Of a stretch of DNA of 13,094 nt, positions 1 through 8,340 are shown in pieces. The stretch's first letter is position 1; the number at the start of each line of letters is the position of its first letter. Under the pieces are notes generated by a model. The model was not told the DNA's origin. It ran no database searches and saw only the letters and a program-made list of their open reading frames with translations. Source of the stretch: Gnomoniopsis sp. IMI 355080 (taxonomy: Eukaryota > Ascomycota > Sordariomycetes > Diaporthales > Gnomoniaceae); contig JAPEVC010000433.1 of the NCBI GenBank assembly GCA_027946555.1, forward strand, positions 1 to 13,094. The letters are read 5' to 3'. The translations under genes and the position numbers were made by a program.

Positions 1-528
1 CCCCCCCCCTCCCCCACTCCTCCATAAAACCCACGCGAAGTCAGAGTGCAGAAATCGTGTGCGAGCTATGAGGGAACAGAAGAGGCATCAGGAGATACGC
101 AGACGGGAGACATGTTGAGCTCAAGCTGAAGCTGCCCTTTTCCGGCACGCTTGGCTGACTTGACTTCCTCGGAAATCCGGCCCTGATAGAATCGTCTTCT
201 AAAGTGTGGCCAGATGAGTAAATACTTCATGAATTGCCAAGGCTAAACATTCTAATTTGTGTTCTGTGCACGTTATTCTCGCGGACAGGGTTCCTCCAAT
301 ATTTTTTGCGACCAATGGCGTGTTATGCATGACAACTTGGAAGGCTGCGGGCATGAGATCTCAAGGGACCACAATTAGCTCCCAGAAGGAGACATGCTAG
401 ATGTGTCTCGAAACAACTTGGTGCTTTTGTGATCGTCCGAGCAAAGTATTTGGGGCATATCAAAAAGTGTGCAGGAGAAAAGAGAGATACATAGATGTAG
501 TCTCTTGTGAGCCAAAAAGGGGGTATCT
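1..528. other. Intergenic left flank, 3' side of HET gene
   Basis: No coding region is supported here. The stretch opens with a C-rich run (1-16) and otherwise looks like ordinary AT/GC-mixed intergenic DNA. It must hold the 3' untranslated region of the leftward HET gene, whose stop codon is at 529-531, but no distinct polyadenylation signal is recognisable. The short open frames lack homology-like patterns, and no tRNA-like or repeat structure was seen. Confidence 0.6.
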
Positions 529-2712
529 TTATTCAAGTCGTAAAACCCGACGCTTCGCACTTTCGAAGACACTATTTTCTACAAGTCCCCAAGGCGACCT
601 TTCGCCAAACCTTGACCGCTCGCGCAATTTTGCTCCTATGCGAGTGTATGTGTCTGTTGTCCTGTTATAGTAAAGCACCAGTGCGCCCGATCGTCCCCCA
701 ACGGCACCACTCCAAGTCTGCAGCAGCCAGACCCGAATCTGGTCCGGACCGCCGCCGCCGACTTTGTCCTCAATATCATCGTACGCATCGGCGTAGTCGG
801 GCATGAACTCTATAATTTTTCGTTTGTTGTCGTCGTTATTGTTGTCGTTATTGATGTCGTTAATGTTGTTGCCAGCTTGCTCGGCTCCAGTACTACTAGT
901 ACTGGCCTGACTGCAGTTGTCTTGCGGTAGGACTCGCAAGATATGTGGACGTTCTTCCTCCAGTTGTGTCCCCGAATCCACAAGCTTGGGGCTATCCCAG
1001 CTACATTCGACCACGGGCCCTTCGATAACGATGTGGCCACCCAAAACACGACTGAACCTTCGCGTATCGCTGAATATCAAAGCATCCTGTACCAAGTGGA
1101 TAGTACTCGACATCCACGATTCATAATGCGCCGTATCCGTAATTCCGCCCGGGAATGACGCCCAAGACCACGAAGGTGCCACGTACGGCATCTCTTTCTT
1201 GGATTTGCAGGTAGGTTTCGTTATGCCGCTCCCGGCCGGCATCCACTGGAGATCAGTGTGCAAATCTCTTTTCCTCAAGCCACACAGGTACTCCGCCGCT
1301 GGGTCATTGTAATTGCGTGAGAGAATCTGCTGCGCAATGGCAGCAAAAGCCGGTAGCCGGTCGCCAAAGTCGGATAGCTGGAGGTGGCTATAAGCTTTTA
1401 GGACGTGGTTCCATTCGAATGCGGAGTTGTTGGAGTCCTTCCACGACAGGTTGGGCTGTTGTAGCAACTTGCGGTAGCCCTGCTTGAGGCCCTGAAGAAG
1501 AAGAACCTGGCCGTCGTCCTCGTCCTTGTCGCGGGATGCGTCTTCCTCGAATGCGCAGCCGGCATAACAGTCCCAGATCAGCTGGGTCTTGGTAAAGAAA
1601 ATGACGCGCGGAGAGACGAGGCGCTCTTGAAAGGCCCAGGCTCGAGACAAAAGAGGGAACTTGTTCTCGACGTCCCAGCCCAAGCCTGCCGCAGCGGCAG
1701 AAAAGTCCGATACCTCGCTTGGAGTCTCGGAGACGAAAAGTGAATAGTCATGTCCGCCAAAGGTGACGTCGAGCAGGTGAGACCTCGTGACAGAGTCCTT
1801 GTTGAAGAGACCGCCATTGCAGTCGAATGAGGAGGCTGCAGCGAGCGTGACATGAGCGTGGGAATAGTATTTGTACATCTGGGCAGATTCTCTGGACCAG
1901 TCGGCTTTGGCGATGGCGTCGTCGCCTTGGATGATGCATATTGAGTCGATCCATATGTATTCGACTCCTAAACTCCTCGTAAAGAGCACAGCATCCCGAA
2001 ATGTTTGTGGAACGGAGCTCCAGTGAATGGCTTCCAACTGATTTGCGAGGTTTTCGGATGTAGTAAGGCAAGGGGGCGTCTTGTTCCCCCAGCAGTAACT
2101 CAAGGCCGCATATTTTATGTCTGGACGCAAGTCTGACGAGTTCCGCAGCCGGATGCCCTCTTTTTGGGGGTCTCGTGGGATCTCGATTAGCCTCGTGGGC
2201 AGGGTGGCGTCTTTGGACTTGAATTGGTGGCATATGTGGGAAGTTGAACAGGCATTGATGTGATTTTTGGCCCATGAGAGAGTTTTGGCAGAAGCAGTCC
2301 CCGTCTTAGGGCAGAGCTCAGCGGACGTGGTCGATGCTCTCGGAAAGCTGATAGTTTCCAGACCGGGAGGCGACCAGGTTGAGTGAATCTCTAAGCGTCC
2401 CCATGGAGGAAGACGTTGGCGGCGTTCGTTGAACACGAGTAACTCGTCTTCAAAGTTGATGGTAATGTAGCCTGACTCCCCCGAGGGTAGGTATTTGTGG
2501 TAGAGTGCCAGAAGCACAGCGCAGCAGACGTTTTTCGATGCTGATTTCCTGAGAGATGGCTCCTTTAGCAGAGGACAACATCGAGACACGGTCTTGAGGT
2601 TGCTCCTGTGCAATAAATCAGCCCATGAGCCGTTCCAGCCACAGGTCTGACACCAACTTGACTCTTCTTTGGGCTGCTCCCAAAGCCAATCGTCAGGTAA
2701 CTGGAAGTTCAT
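529..2712 (-). CDS. HET-domain (heterokaryon incompatibility) protein
   Basis: An uninterrupted 727-residue frame runs from ATG (2712-2710) to TAA (531-529). The HET domain (PF06985 type) is clear. YAALSYCWG lies at residues 201-209, IWIDSICIIQ near 253-262, and SRAWAFQERLVSPRVIFF at 356-373. These are the three conserved blocks of the family. Before them is the usual leader: paired cysteines (C21, C24, C45, C46), a histidine/cysteine patch near 151-161 and LPTRLIEI at 171-178. After them come PSWSWAS (513-519), an Asn/Asp tract (615-629) and a C-terminal VWLLQTW...ALVL block (661-680). HET proteins of this family mediate allorecognition and programmed cell death in fungi, usually with the HET region as effector. 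Whether this copy is active in incompatibility is unknown. Length and motif order look complete, with no frameshift. No second domain such as NACHT, WD or ankyrin is visible. It lies downstream of SEC11 on the same strand but 872 bases away, so it should have its own promoter. Confidence 0.93.
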   Translation of the reverse strand: MNFQLPDDWLWEQPKEESSWCQTCGWNGSWADLLHRSNLKTVSRCCPLLKEPSLRKSASKNVCCAVLLALYHKYLPSGESGYITINFEDELLVFNERRQRLPPWGRLEIHSTWSPPGLETISFPRASTTSAELCPKTGTASAKTLSWAKNHINACSTSHICHQFKSKDATLPTRLIEIPRDPQKEGIRLRNSSDLRPDIKYAALSYCWGNKTPPCLTTSENLANQLEAIHWSSVPQTFRDAVLFTRSLGVEYIWIDSICIIQGDDAIAKADWSRESAQMYKYYSHAHVTLAAASSFDCNGGLFNKDSVTRSHLLDVTFGGHDYSLFVSETPSEVSDFSAAAAGLGWDVENKFPLLSRAWAFQERLVSPRVIFFTKTQLIWDCYAGCAFEEDASRDKDEDDGQVLLLQGLKQGYRKLLQQPNLSWKDSNNSAFEWNHVLKAYSHLQLSDFGDRLPAFAAIAQQILSRNYNDPAAEYLCGLRKRDLHTDLQWMPAGSGITKPTCKSKKEMPYVAPSWSWASFPGGITDTAHYESWMSSTIHLVQDALIFSDTRRFSRVLGGHIVIEGPVVECSWDSPKLVDSGTQLEEERPHILRVLPQDNCSQASTSSTGAEQAGNNINDINNDNNNDDNKRKIIEFMPDYADAYDDIEDKVGGGGPDQIRVWLLQTWSGAVGGRSGALVLYYNRTTDTYTRIGAKLRERSRFGERSPWGLVENSVFESAKRRVLRLE
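826..870 (-). repeat. Asn/Asp-coding trinucleotide repeat in HET gene
   Basis: An imperfect AAC/AAT/GAC repeat on the minus strand (gtt/att/gtc on plus) codes for residues 615-629 of the HET protein, almost only N, D and I. It sits in an acidic, low-complexity linker between the Ser/Thr-rich stretch and the C-terminal block. Such trinucleotide tracts can vary in length without breaking the frame. Confidence 0.75.
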
Positions 2713-2830
2713 CAGTTCCTGGCAAGTTTGGCCGCGCTTATGGTCGTCTGCTGGTCGTCGTCTAGAATGTCAATGGTACTGCAGCAGCATTCCCTCGAAG
2801 GAGGCAAGGAACTTGAGTATGTCTATATGT

Positions 2831-2850
2831 CTGTCGGGCAAGCCCGACAG
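2831..2850. promoter_or_regulatory. Palindrome with TCGG-N6-CCGA core upstream of HET
   Basis: Nine-base arms CTGTCGGGC and GCCCGACAG flank AA as a perfect inverted repeat. Its core (2834-2847) is TCGG, six bases, CCGA. That is the known DNA target form of Zn2Cys6 binuclear cluster proteins such as yeast Ppr1 and Aspergillus UaY. It lies about 120-140 bases upstream of the HET ATG, a position suited to an operator. Factor binding is inferred from the motif only. Confidence 0.45.
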
Positions 2851-3168
2851 CCAAGTAGGACAGAGACGATATCATCGCCATGGATCAGGTTACTATAGCA
2901 CTCAGACTTGTTTCACTACCTTCCTCGTTGGCCTTGTGAGGCTGAGCCTGCATGGCATGACAAAATATGGGTGAGTGGAGATACAGGCTGACATCGCGGC
3001 ATTGCTGCGCCATCCGCGTCCAATGGTGCGACAACGTTGGTCAGGAAGAATCAAGGGTAAAATGGAAGTGGAAAAATGAAAGAGTCAACTTTTCCCGTTT
3101 TCGTCAAGCTGAAGCATTGGAGTTGAAGGTATGATGCTGTTTGAGAATCCTTCGCGACGTCATATCCT

Positions 3169-3185
3169 CGGCGACACCGTCGCCG
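3169..3185. promoter_or_regulatory. Palindrome of CGG-N11-CCG form upstream of HET
   Basis: CGGCGAC and GTCGCCG are perfect 7-base inverted arms around ACC. The outer triplets give CGG, eleven bases, CCG, the spacing used by Gal4-type zinc-cluster dimers. A CRE-like CGACGTCA (3155-3162) lies seven bases to the left. The site is about 460 bases upstream of the HET ATG. It may be a control site for HET, but function is inferred. Confidence 0.35.
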
Positions 3186-3584
3186 CTGCGCTAATACGTG
3201 TGACTGGCTGAGCTCTGTGGATGTCAGCGAATTTGTGGGGCATCAGCAGCAAAACAACTATTGAGGGACAACGCGGATAGTATCAAGGTAGGCGAGAACA
3301 AACTATCACATCTCAACCTCCTTCGAGTCTTGGTAAATGGAGCTTGCATAAATTTTGGACCGCAAGTTTTGTGAAGAGATGATGAACTCTTCGTTCAGTG
3401 AGAATTCCTTGCCAGACCCACCGACATCTTCACGAGGAAGCCCTGTGAACTCTAGATACGCGCCATGTAACGATTCCCCGATCTGTGATTCGAACACCGA
3501 GATTCTGAGAAGGGTCGAATTACCGTGGATGCGCCCGTAGGCCGCTGGGCGACATGCATCGAAGAAGCTGACCCAGCATGTTGG

Positions 3585-4356
3585 CTACTCCCGCTGCAAG
3601 ACAACTAGCAAGCCCATGATTCCCAGCATCGCCGTCTTCATCCAAGGGTGTTCTGAGAGCATGATCGTCACATATCCAACAAAGGGTATGTATCCCACAA
3701 CACTGCCGATAATATCCTTTCGCACGAGATAGTCCTGTCCTCTGGCGTCTGTTCCACAGTGTCAGCATTCTGGTCCCATTTGAAGAGGATGCTCTGCAAG
3801 TCGCCTACATAGCTCCGTGTCATCCGCCGCATTGTTGTCGCCCTTGGTCAGTAATTTTGCCTCCTCGCCCGATCCAAACTTGCGCACTATCCTGTGGACA
3901 ATGGGAATGTCCTTGTCCTTAACGTTGTACACCACGATCTCGCCGACGTCTGTCTCTTGTATGAGATTCCGGTTCCCTGCCATCGCTTGTTAGTACGGAA
4001 GACGGGGAATCCGAGGGGATGACTCGGTCGGTCGAAGAAGTTTCGTCGTACACAGAAATAGAAGATCGCCTCGCTGGAATGCGGGCTCCATACTGCCGGA
4101 AAGGACAACGACGATCGGAGACGGAGAATCGGAGATGACGGAGAGTCTGCACAGCGCCATGTTAGCTCAGTTGTACCAGATCGCGGGAGAAGCAAGATGA
4201 AGCGCACCCTTTCCACATCATGAAGGCGGTCGAGAGGATTAAACCTGCCATGATAATTAGAAATCATCAACCGCTTCCCGTCCACGTGTCGCGAGTTGCC
4301 GTACCGAAGTTCAAAAGCTGGGTGGCCAGCTGCCTCGGGCTGCCGAGGGCAACCAT
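3585..4356 (-). CDS. SEC11: Signal peptidase complex catalytic subunit SEC11
   Basis: Five exons on the minus strand splice cleanly: 4356-4305, 4244-4208, 4146-4052, 3976-3809 and 3748-3585. The introns are 60, 61, 75 and 60 bases, all GT..AG, with branch-like CTAAT, CTAAC, TACTAAC and CTGAC. The joined frame gives 171 residues ending in VVLQRE. It is a membrane-anchored serine protease that removes signal peptides in the ER lumen (S26B family, His instead of the bacterial Lys general base). Visible residues are Ser48 in SGSMEP, His89 in IVHRIV, and Asp108 and Asp114 in KGDNNAADD, the spacing known for yeast Sec11. A hydrophobic anchor spans about 18-30 plus 40-46, and a second hydrophobic segment lies near 139-169. 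The length matches fungal orthologues. The start ATG has A at -3 and G at +4. The longest exon is only 168 bases, so single-frame reading misses the gene. It is divergent from the membrane protein gene to its right. Confidence 0.95.
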
Positions 4357-5567
4357 TGTCGAATGAGTATTGTGGTGGTCTTTCAGATATTATCGCATAC
4401 TCTGGTATATTATCCTGAAAAGTCTACCCATCGGTGGTGCTTGTTTGGAAGTCGTGTGTCGAAGACCTCGGGATGTAGTTGCATGGTGAGCTTCAACCTG
4501 GCCTCAAGCAACTGAATGCCAGCCCTAGGGTGCCAAGGGTGCTAGTGTGGGCCCTGCATCAATTGGGGCGGGCATGTCAGGCTATCCCTGTTTATCGGAA
4601 TGCAAGGATCATAACTTCACCTGCGTTTTCTCATCTATCCGCCCTCAAAACCACCGTCATGCCTTGTCAGGACTCAACAGTGAGTATTAGACAACATTTC
4701 TACAAGATAATATCGTTGTCTGAGCTCAATGTCTTTCTTAGTGAAAGGATACTGGTACAAGATGCATCAGTCTGTGTTCATCTACCTTGTGTCTTAACAC
4801 ATGGCGGCGCTCTCACATGGCACCCACCCATCAACGCTCAGTCAATGACCAAGTGGAAGAGTAGCCCATTTCGCCATTCAGCGCTTTGAGAGATCACTTT
4901 TGAAGTCATTATAGCGAGACACTTGATGAGGCCGAGTTTCATTCTCCTACAAACTGAGATACCCTGCAATGAATTTGCTGAGTTCAGTAGATTACAGGTT
5001 GTGAAATGATACAAGACCTCATTGAACGCTATTATTAGAACGACCACAACCTCTCCTGAAAATCGGGAAAAATCGAAGTTGGGTGTCTCAGTCCATCCCA
5101 GGCATTTAGGGACTACCTAGGTACAGAAAGCACTTTGGCCCCTTCTCTTCGCGGCTAGGACTGTTTTGGGCCGTCGCTCTTTCCCATAAAAGTAGAGAAC
5201 ACCGCCCGCCACGGCATCGTGATTTCCGGAAATGGGAGTTATAAGACGTCTACCCTGTGAGAGTACGGATTACGGAAGTCGCTCCTCACAATGTTTATCA
5301 GTTCCTGGCTTTCACTCGTTCAGAGGCTTCTCCCGTCAACGAGACACTCAGGATTTCTCATGTCATCTACCACTCTCTTCACGTTACTCCTACCTCGATG
5401 ACAACCGCCTGCTTTGGGTACATCCATCACTTTGACTTGAAACGGCCTATAACAACCTGGAACCGAAATTATTCACCCATTCGCGACCACAGCAAGCAAG
5501 CATACGTCGACCTGGACCATCTCCGTATATCTCCTTTCCAAGTTTCCCATCGACATCGTCGTGCGTG
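4357..5567. promoter_or_regulatory. Divergent promoter region, SEC11 and membrane protein gene
   Basis: This 1.2-kb stretch separates two genes transcribed away from each other, so it should hold both promoters. An inverted CCAAT (CCCCAATTG on the minus strand, near 4563) lies about 200 bases before the SEC11 ATG. For the rightward gene a TATA-like CATAAAAG is at 5185-5192. The following leader contains ATGs near 5232, 5291, 5359 and 5397, giving short upstream frames (for example 5232-5435, 67 codons, and 5291-5401, 36 codons) unless they are spliced out or bypassed. The middle part (about 4600-5060) is AT-rich with no coding signal. No RNA gene was recognised. Confidence 0.5.
5185..5192 (+). 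promoter_or_regulatory. TATA-like box for membrane protein gene
   Basis: CATAAAAG sits about 375 bases upstream of the start codon at 5568. If it is used, transcription would begin near 5215-5230 with a leader of roughly 340 bases that includes upstream ATGs. Confidence 0.35.
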
Positions 5568-6768
5568 ATGGACCGTGTACTGGAGCGTACACCTCTCATT
5601 GGCCACGGCCGCCAGAACGATGAGGAGCGTCAGGCTCCTGCGTCTGACCACGTAAGTCCTGAGTGCTACTGCAGTCTCCTACTTACCATTCACTGACACC
5701 TGCACAGCCCATCTTTCTTCGGGCTGCCCATTCTCCCTGGCGACCCCTCAACCAGAATGCCTTGGGCTACATGCGTGCCGCCCTCCTCGCCTACCTCATT
5801 GCATCAGGTGGCATGCTGCTCGATTACAAGATCAAGCACCGTGAGGATGAGCACACCAATTGGCGCATTGCCTTCCAATTTTCCACTGTCACCTGGGTAC
5901 TGTTGATCATCTACCACATCATGGTCTTTGTACGTTCATGAATGTTGGGAACTATCATGCAATGACCGTGCTGACATGCCTTCCATAGTCTTGGACCATT
6001 ACCCACATGCACTGGCCTGACATTGACCCCAATGACGACCGCTGGGAGTCGAAGCTGTTGCGTTTCATGTCGCCACCCGAGCAGACTGTCGATTCTCGGA
6101 AGCGCTTCTATTTCAGTCTATTCTACACCATCACTCACGTCTTTGCCCTGATGAATGTCTTTATCTACTGGACGCTCCAAGTCCCGAGTGGCCACTCGCA
6201 CTGGCCTGAGGACGGAGGAGATGGTGGAGATGGTGGTGGTGATGCGGGATTCTTTGTTATCATCGACGACAGCGACAGCAAGTTTCCTCCCTTCAAAAAC
6301 ATCTTTGCCGGGGGCTGGTTCCCAGCTTTCTGCATCTTCAACAACTACGTCTTTCCAGCCATCGCTACGGTCACTGAGTCACTGTTCCTGAACAGCATGC
6401 GACGACAAGAGGTAGGCTTGCACTCCCCTGTTCCTTGACGTTTGAATATTAACTTGTGTTCTATCCTAGCCTGTGCCCAGTCATCTTTTTGGTACCATGG
6501 CAGCCGCCGCGCTGTACTTGGCCTACGGTGCGATTGGCAAGGTTGCCACAGGGCACAATGCGTTCTGGTGGATGGACGAGAAACTCGCCGGTAGTAAAGA
6601 GAAGGTTGCTGGATACTGCACTGGCTTCGTGTCCCTAGCCGCAGCAAGTATGTGTCACTTATATCCTGTGCGCTCCTCTACATGAGGGCCAGGCTAACCA
6701 GTATTACAGTGTTCTCTACGCTATATGGGTTCATCGGTATGCGTGAAAATGCGTTCCACTCACGATAA
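5568..6768 (+). CDS. Polytopic membrane protein, FAR-17a/AIG1-like
   Basis: Five exons join in frame: 5568-5651, 5708-5929, 5989-6411, 6470-6647 and 6710-6768. The introns are 56, 59, 58 and 62 bases, GT..AG; three carry CTGAC or CTAAC near the acceptor. The product is 321 residues with about six hydrophobic segments: near 48-66, 84-102, 143-164, 212-236, 248-266 and 290-310. The spacing and pattern resemble FAR-17a/AIG1 family proteins (PF04750), ER or plasma-membrane proteins whose animal members AIG1 and ADTRP hydrolyse fatty-acid esters of hydroxy fatty acids. That assignment rests on topology and local pattern, not strong identity. A Gly/Asp repeat loop (176-188) and an acidic IIDDSD stretch lie between the third and fourth segments. 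The last exon ends in GMRENAFHSR. The ATG at 5568 opens a soluble 28-residue first exon; upstream frames are closed or unrelated. Transcription diverges from SEC11. Substrate and role are unknown. Confidence 0.85.
6207..6249 (+). repeat. Gly/Asp-coding GGN-GAT repeat
   Basis: A short GGA-GAT-GGT trinucleotide-type repeat codes for the Gly/Asp loop of the membrane protein. It lies in an extramembrane loop and could vary in length without loss of frame. Confidence 0.6.
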
Positions 6769-8340
6769 TTCCTACAGAAAGAAGCACCCGTCACCCAAGT
6801 GACTCTCACATCATGTGCCTGTTGAAACCTCATACTCGAGACTGGATGTCGGTGCTCGGTTGATAGTTCGTTCTGGACTACCCCGGGCTGGTGAAGGCAG
6901 CAACAGTTTTATGATTCGAGGGAAGGGATGACGCATAACTACTTGCTTTTGGAATGTACAAGGTAATGAGAAGGTATTGTTAGGAGTTCATCATGAGTAA
7001 AACGGCCTGCTTAGGTCTTGCCTGTGGAAAGTCGTTCAAATTAGTCGGGGGGCTATAAAAGATTGAGAATTCACATGCCTTCACTACCCCGTGGCTTCAT
7101 GTGCTTCGACGCACCACGTATGACGACAAAAGGTGACGACAAGGGACCATTACCTGCGCAGATTGGCGTGTCTGCGTGTATGAAGCTTATTTCGGAACTT
7201 TGCCACAAGAGCCACGTTGTTCACCAGCCGTCACGGCGTGGGGCGTGTTGATACTTTTCGACTCCCAGCCACCTAGATATCGACGGACGTTTCCGCTCAC
7301 AGCCGCTACTGGGTGAGACAAACCTCCACACCATTCAGGGTCCCTCTCACTAAGCCCCAGAGCCCCTGCCGCTAAGCTTGGTGTGTGTGGATGCTCCCCA
7401 GAAAATGGTGATCCAGCCAGCTGGGTCAGAGACAGGCCACCCTAGCGACGGCAGGCCCACAATACTGGAGGACGTGCATGGGGAGAATACGCGCCAGGCA
7501 TCCGGGCATGCCCGTCGCTGTGCATTTACATTTTGTCTTTCAGGCGCCAACTAAATCGATCATCTGGGCACATGCAACCTTGCCCAATAAGCAAATCGGG
7601 AGTCAGGAAAGATGCAGTGAGGCAGCCGGCACTTGCAGTCAAGTCCTACGCAGGCATTCGGACCGCAGATCAAATCGGCACCTCGTTCGAGAAATCCTCA
7701 GGATAATGACATTTTCAGGGAATTAGGCTGCCTCGAGGAAAAGTCCTACCGAGTTGTCCTATGTCCATGTCTGCCCGTCCATTGGCCTCGTACGGCCCTT
7801 GATACCCAACATTGTGCCCGTCCGGCCCCCAAAACAGGCTGGCGGCTAGAACAAGTGACCCTTCCTCGCCATATTCTTGGAATTGTGCGCCTTGATTCGT
7901 CACACTGCCGTCGTAAGAACCTTCTTGTGAGTTCTCTTTGCTTCTATTACCGTCCATATGGCCGCAATTTCAGGCATACTATGTGTGTCTTGGGTGAGCG
8001 GGACATCGAGGTCATGGTGGAGAGGCGTTGAGGTTTGACAGCGCATCCCTGACGACGGGAGTTCCTTGTGGGTGGGTCCAGCCCAAATGTGACGGCAAGT
8101 GAACCCCAAGCACCAAAATTCACGTCACTGATAGCGCGACGACATGGCGATGCCCTGTATTCCGGTCATTCCTTAATCCTGCTTCGCATCACCTGGAATT
8201 GCTTCGTCAATGCAAACGTCGTCCCAAGGTCTTTGGGCTGCCAAAGTCCTACTTGTATGTTGAGAGATAGAGCAAGAGAGGCAGATAAGGTAAGGCTGGG
8301 CTGCCACGCGCAAGAGTTGCAAAGCATAGAGCACGAGCCT
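6769..8340. other. Gene-poor intergenic region after membrane protein gene
   Basis: About 1.6 kb without a gene I can support. It contains a TATA box (TATAAAA near 7054-7060) followed by a 58-codon ATG-started frame (7075-7251, plus) of unknown meaning. It also holds a palindrome at 7503-7514 and several 80-150-codon frames on both strands that lack any recognisable family pattern, mostly beginning with non-ATG codons. No tRNA, rRNA or transposon signature was seen. The first part must include the 3' untranslated region of the membrane protein gene. Confidence 0.5.
7503..7514. promoter_or_regulatory. CGG-N6-CCG palindrome
   Basis: CGGGCATGCCCG is a perfect 12-base palindrome of zinc-cluster-site form (CGG, six bases, CCG). 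It lacks the flanking T and A of the stricter TCGG-N6-CCGA type. No gene start lies close by; the nearest downstream start is the BTB gene 1.6 kb away. Function is doubtful. Confidence 0.2.

Larger units (their letters stand above)
2713..3584 (-). promoter_or_regulatory. HET gene upstream region / SEC11 3' region
   Basis: This is 872 bases without a supported gene, between the SEC11 stop codon and the HET start codon. On the minus strand a seven-codon upstream frame (2790-2770, ATG CTG CTG CAG TAC CAT TGA) would lie in the HET leader if transcription starts further up. Palindromic motifs at 2831-2850 and 3169-3185, a CRE-like CGACGTCA at 3155-3162 and a CCAAT pentamer near 3020 are candidate control elements. 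No TATA box stands out. Open frames such as 3497-3306 (minus) begin with GTG and show no family pattern. Confidence 0.55.

Noticed and set aside
1..16. C-rich run at the window edge as a telomere or assembly boundary
   Set aside because: It is not TTAGGG/CCCTAA repeat and is followed by ordinary sequence; a simple homopolymer-like run is enough explanation.
1748..2275. 175-codon minus-strand frame within the HET gene
   Set aside because: It overlaps the conserved HET motifs in another frame and has no recognisable content; it is a shadow.
4479..4889. 136-codon plus-strand frame between SEC11 and the membrane protein gene
   Set aside because: It starts with TTG, has no family pattern, and lies in AT-rich promoter DNA.
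7680..7700. GTTCGAG resembling a tRNA T-loop
   Set aside because: The flanking bases do not form a T-stem, and no matching acceptor, D or anticodon arms were found.
7633..8109. Overlapping frames on both strands (132 plus, 80 and 69 minus)
   Set aside because: No conserved motif on either strand, no supporting intron structure that joins them, and the frames contradict each other.
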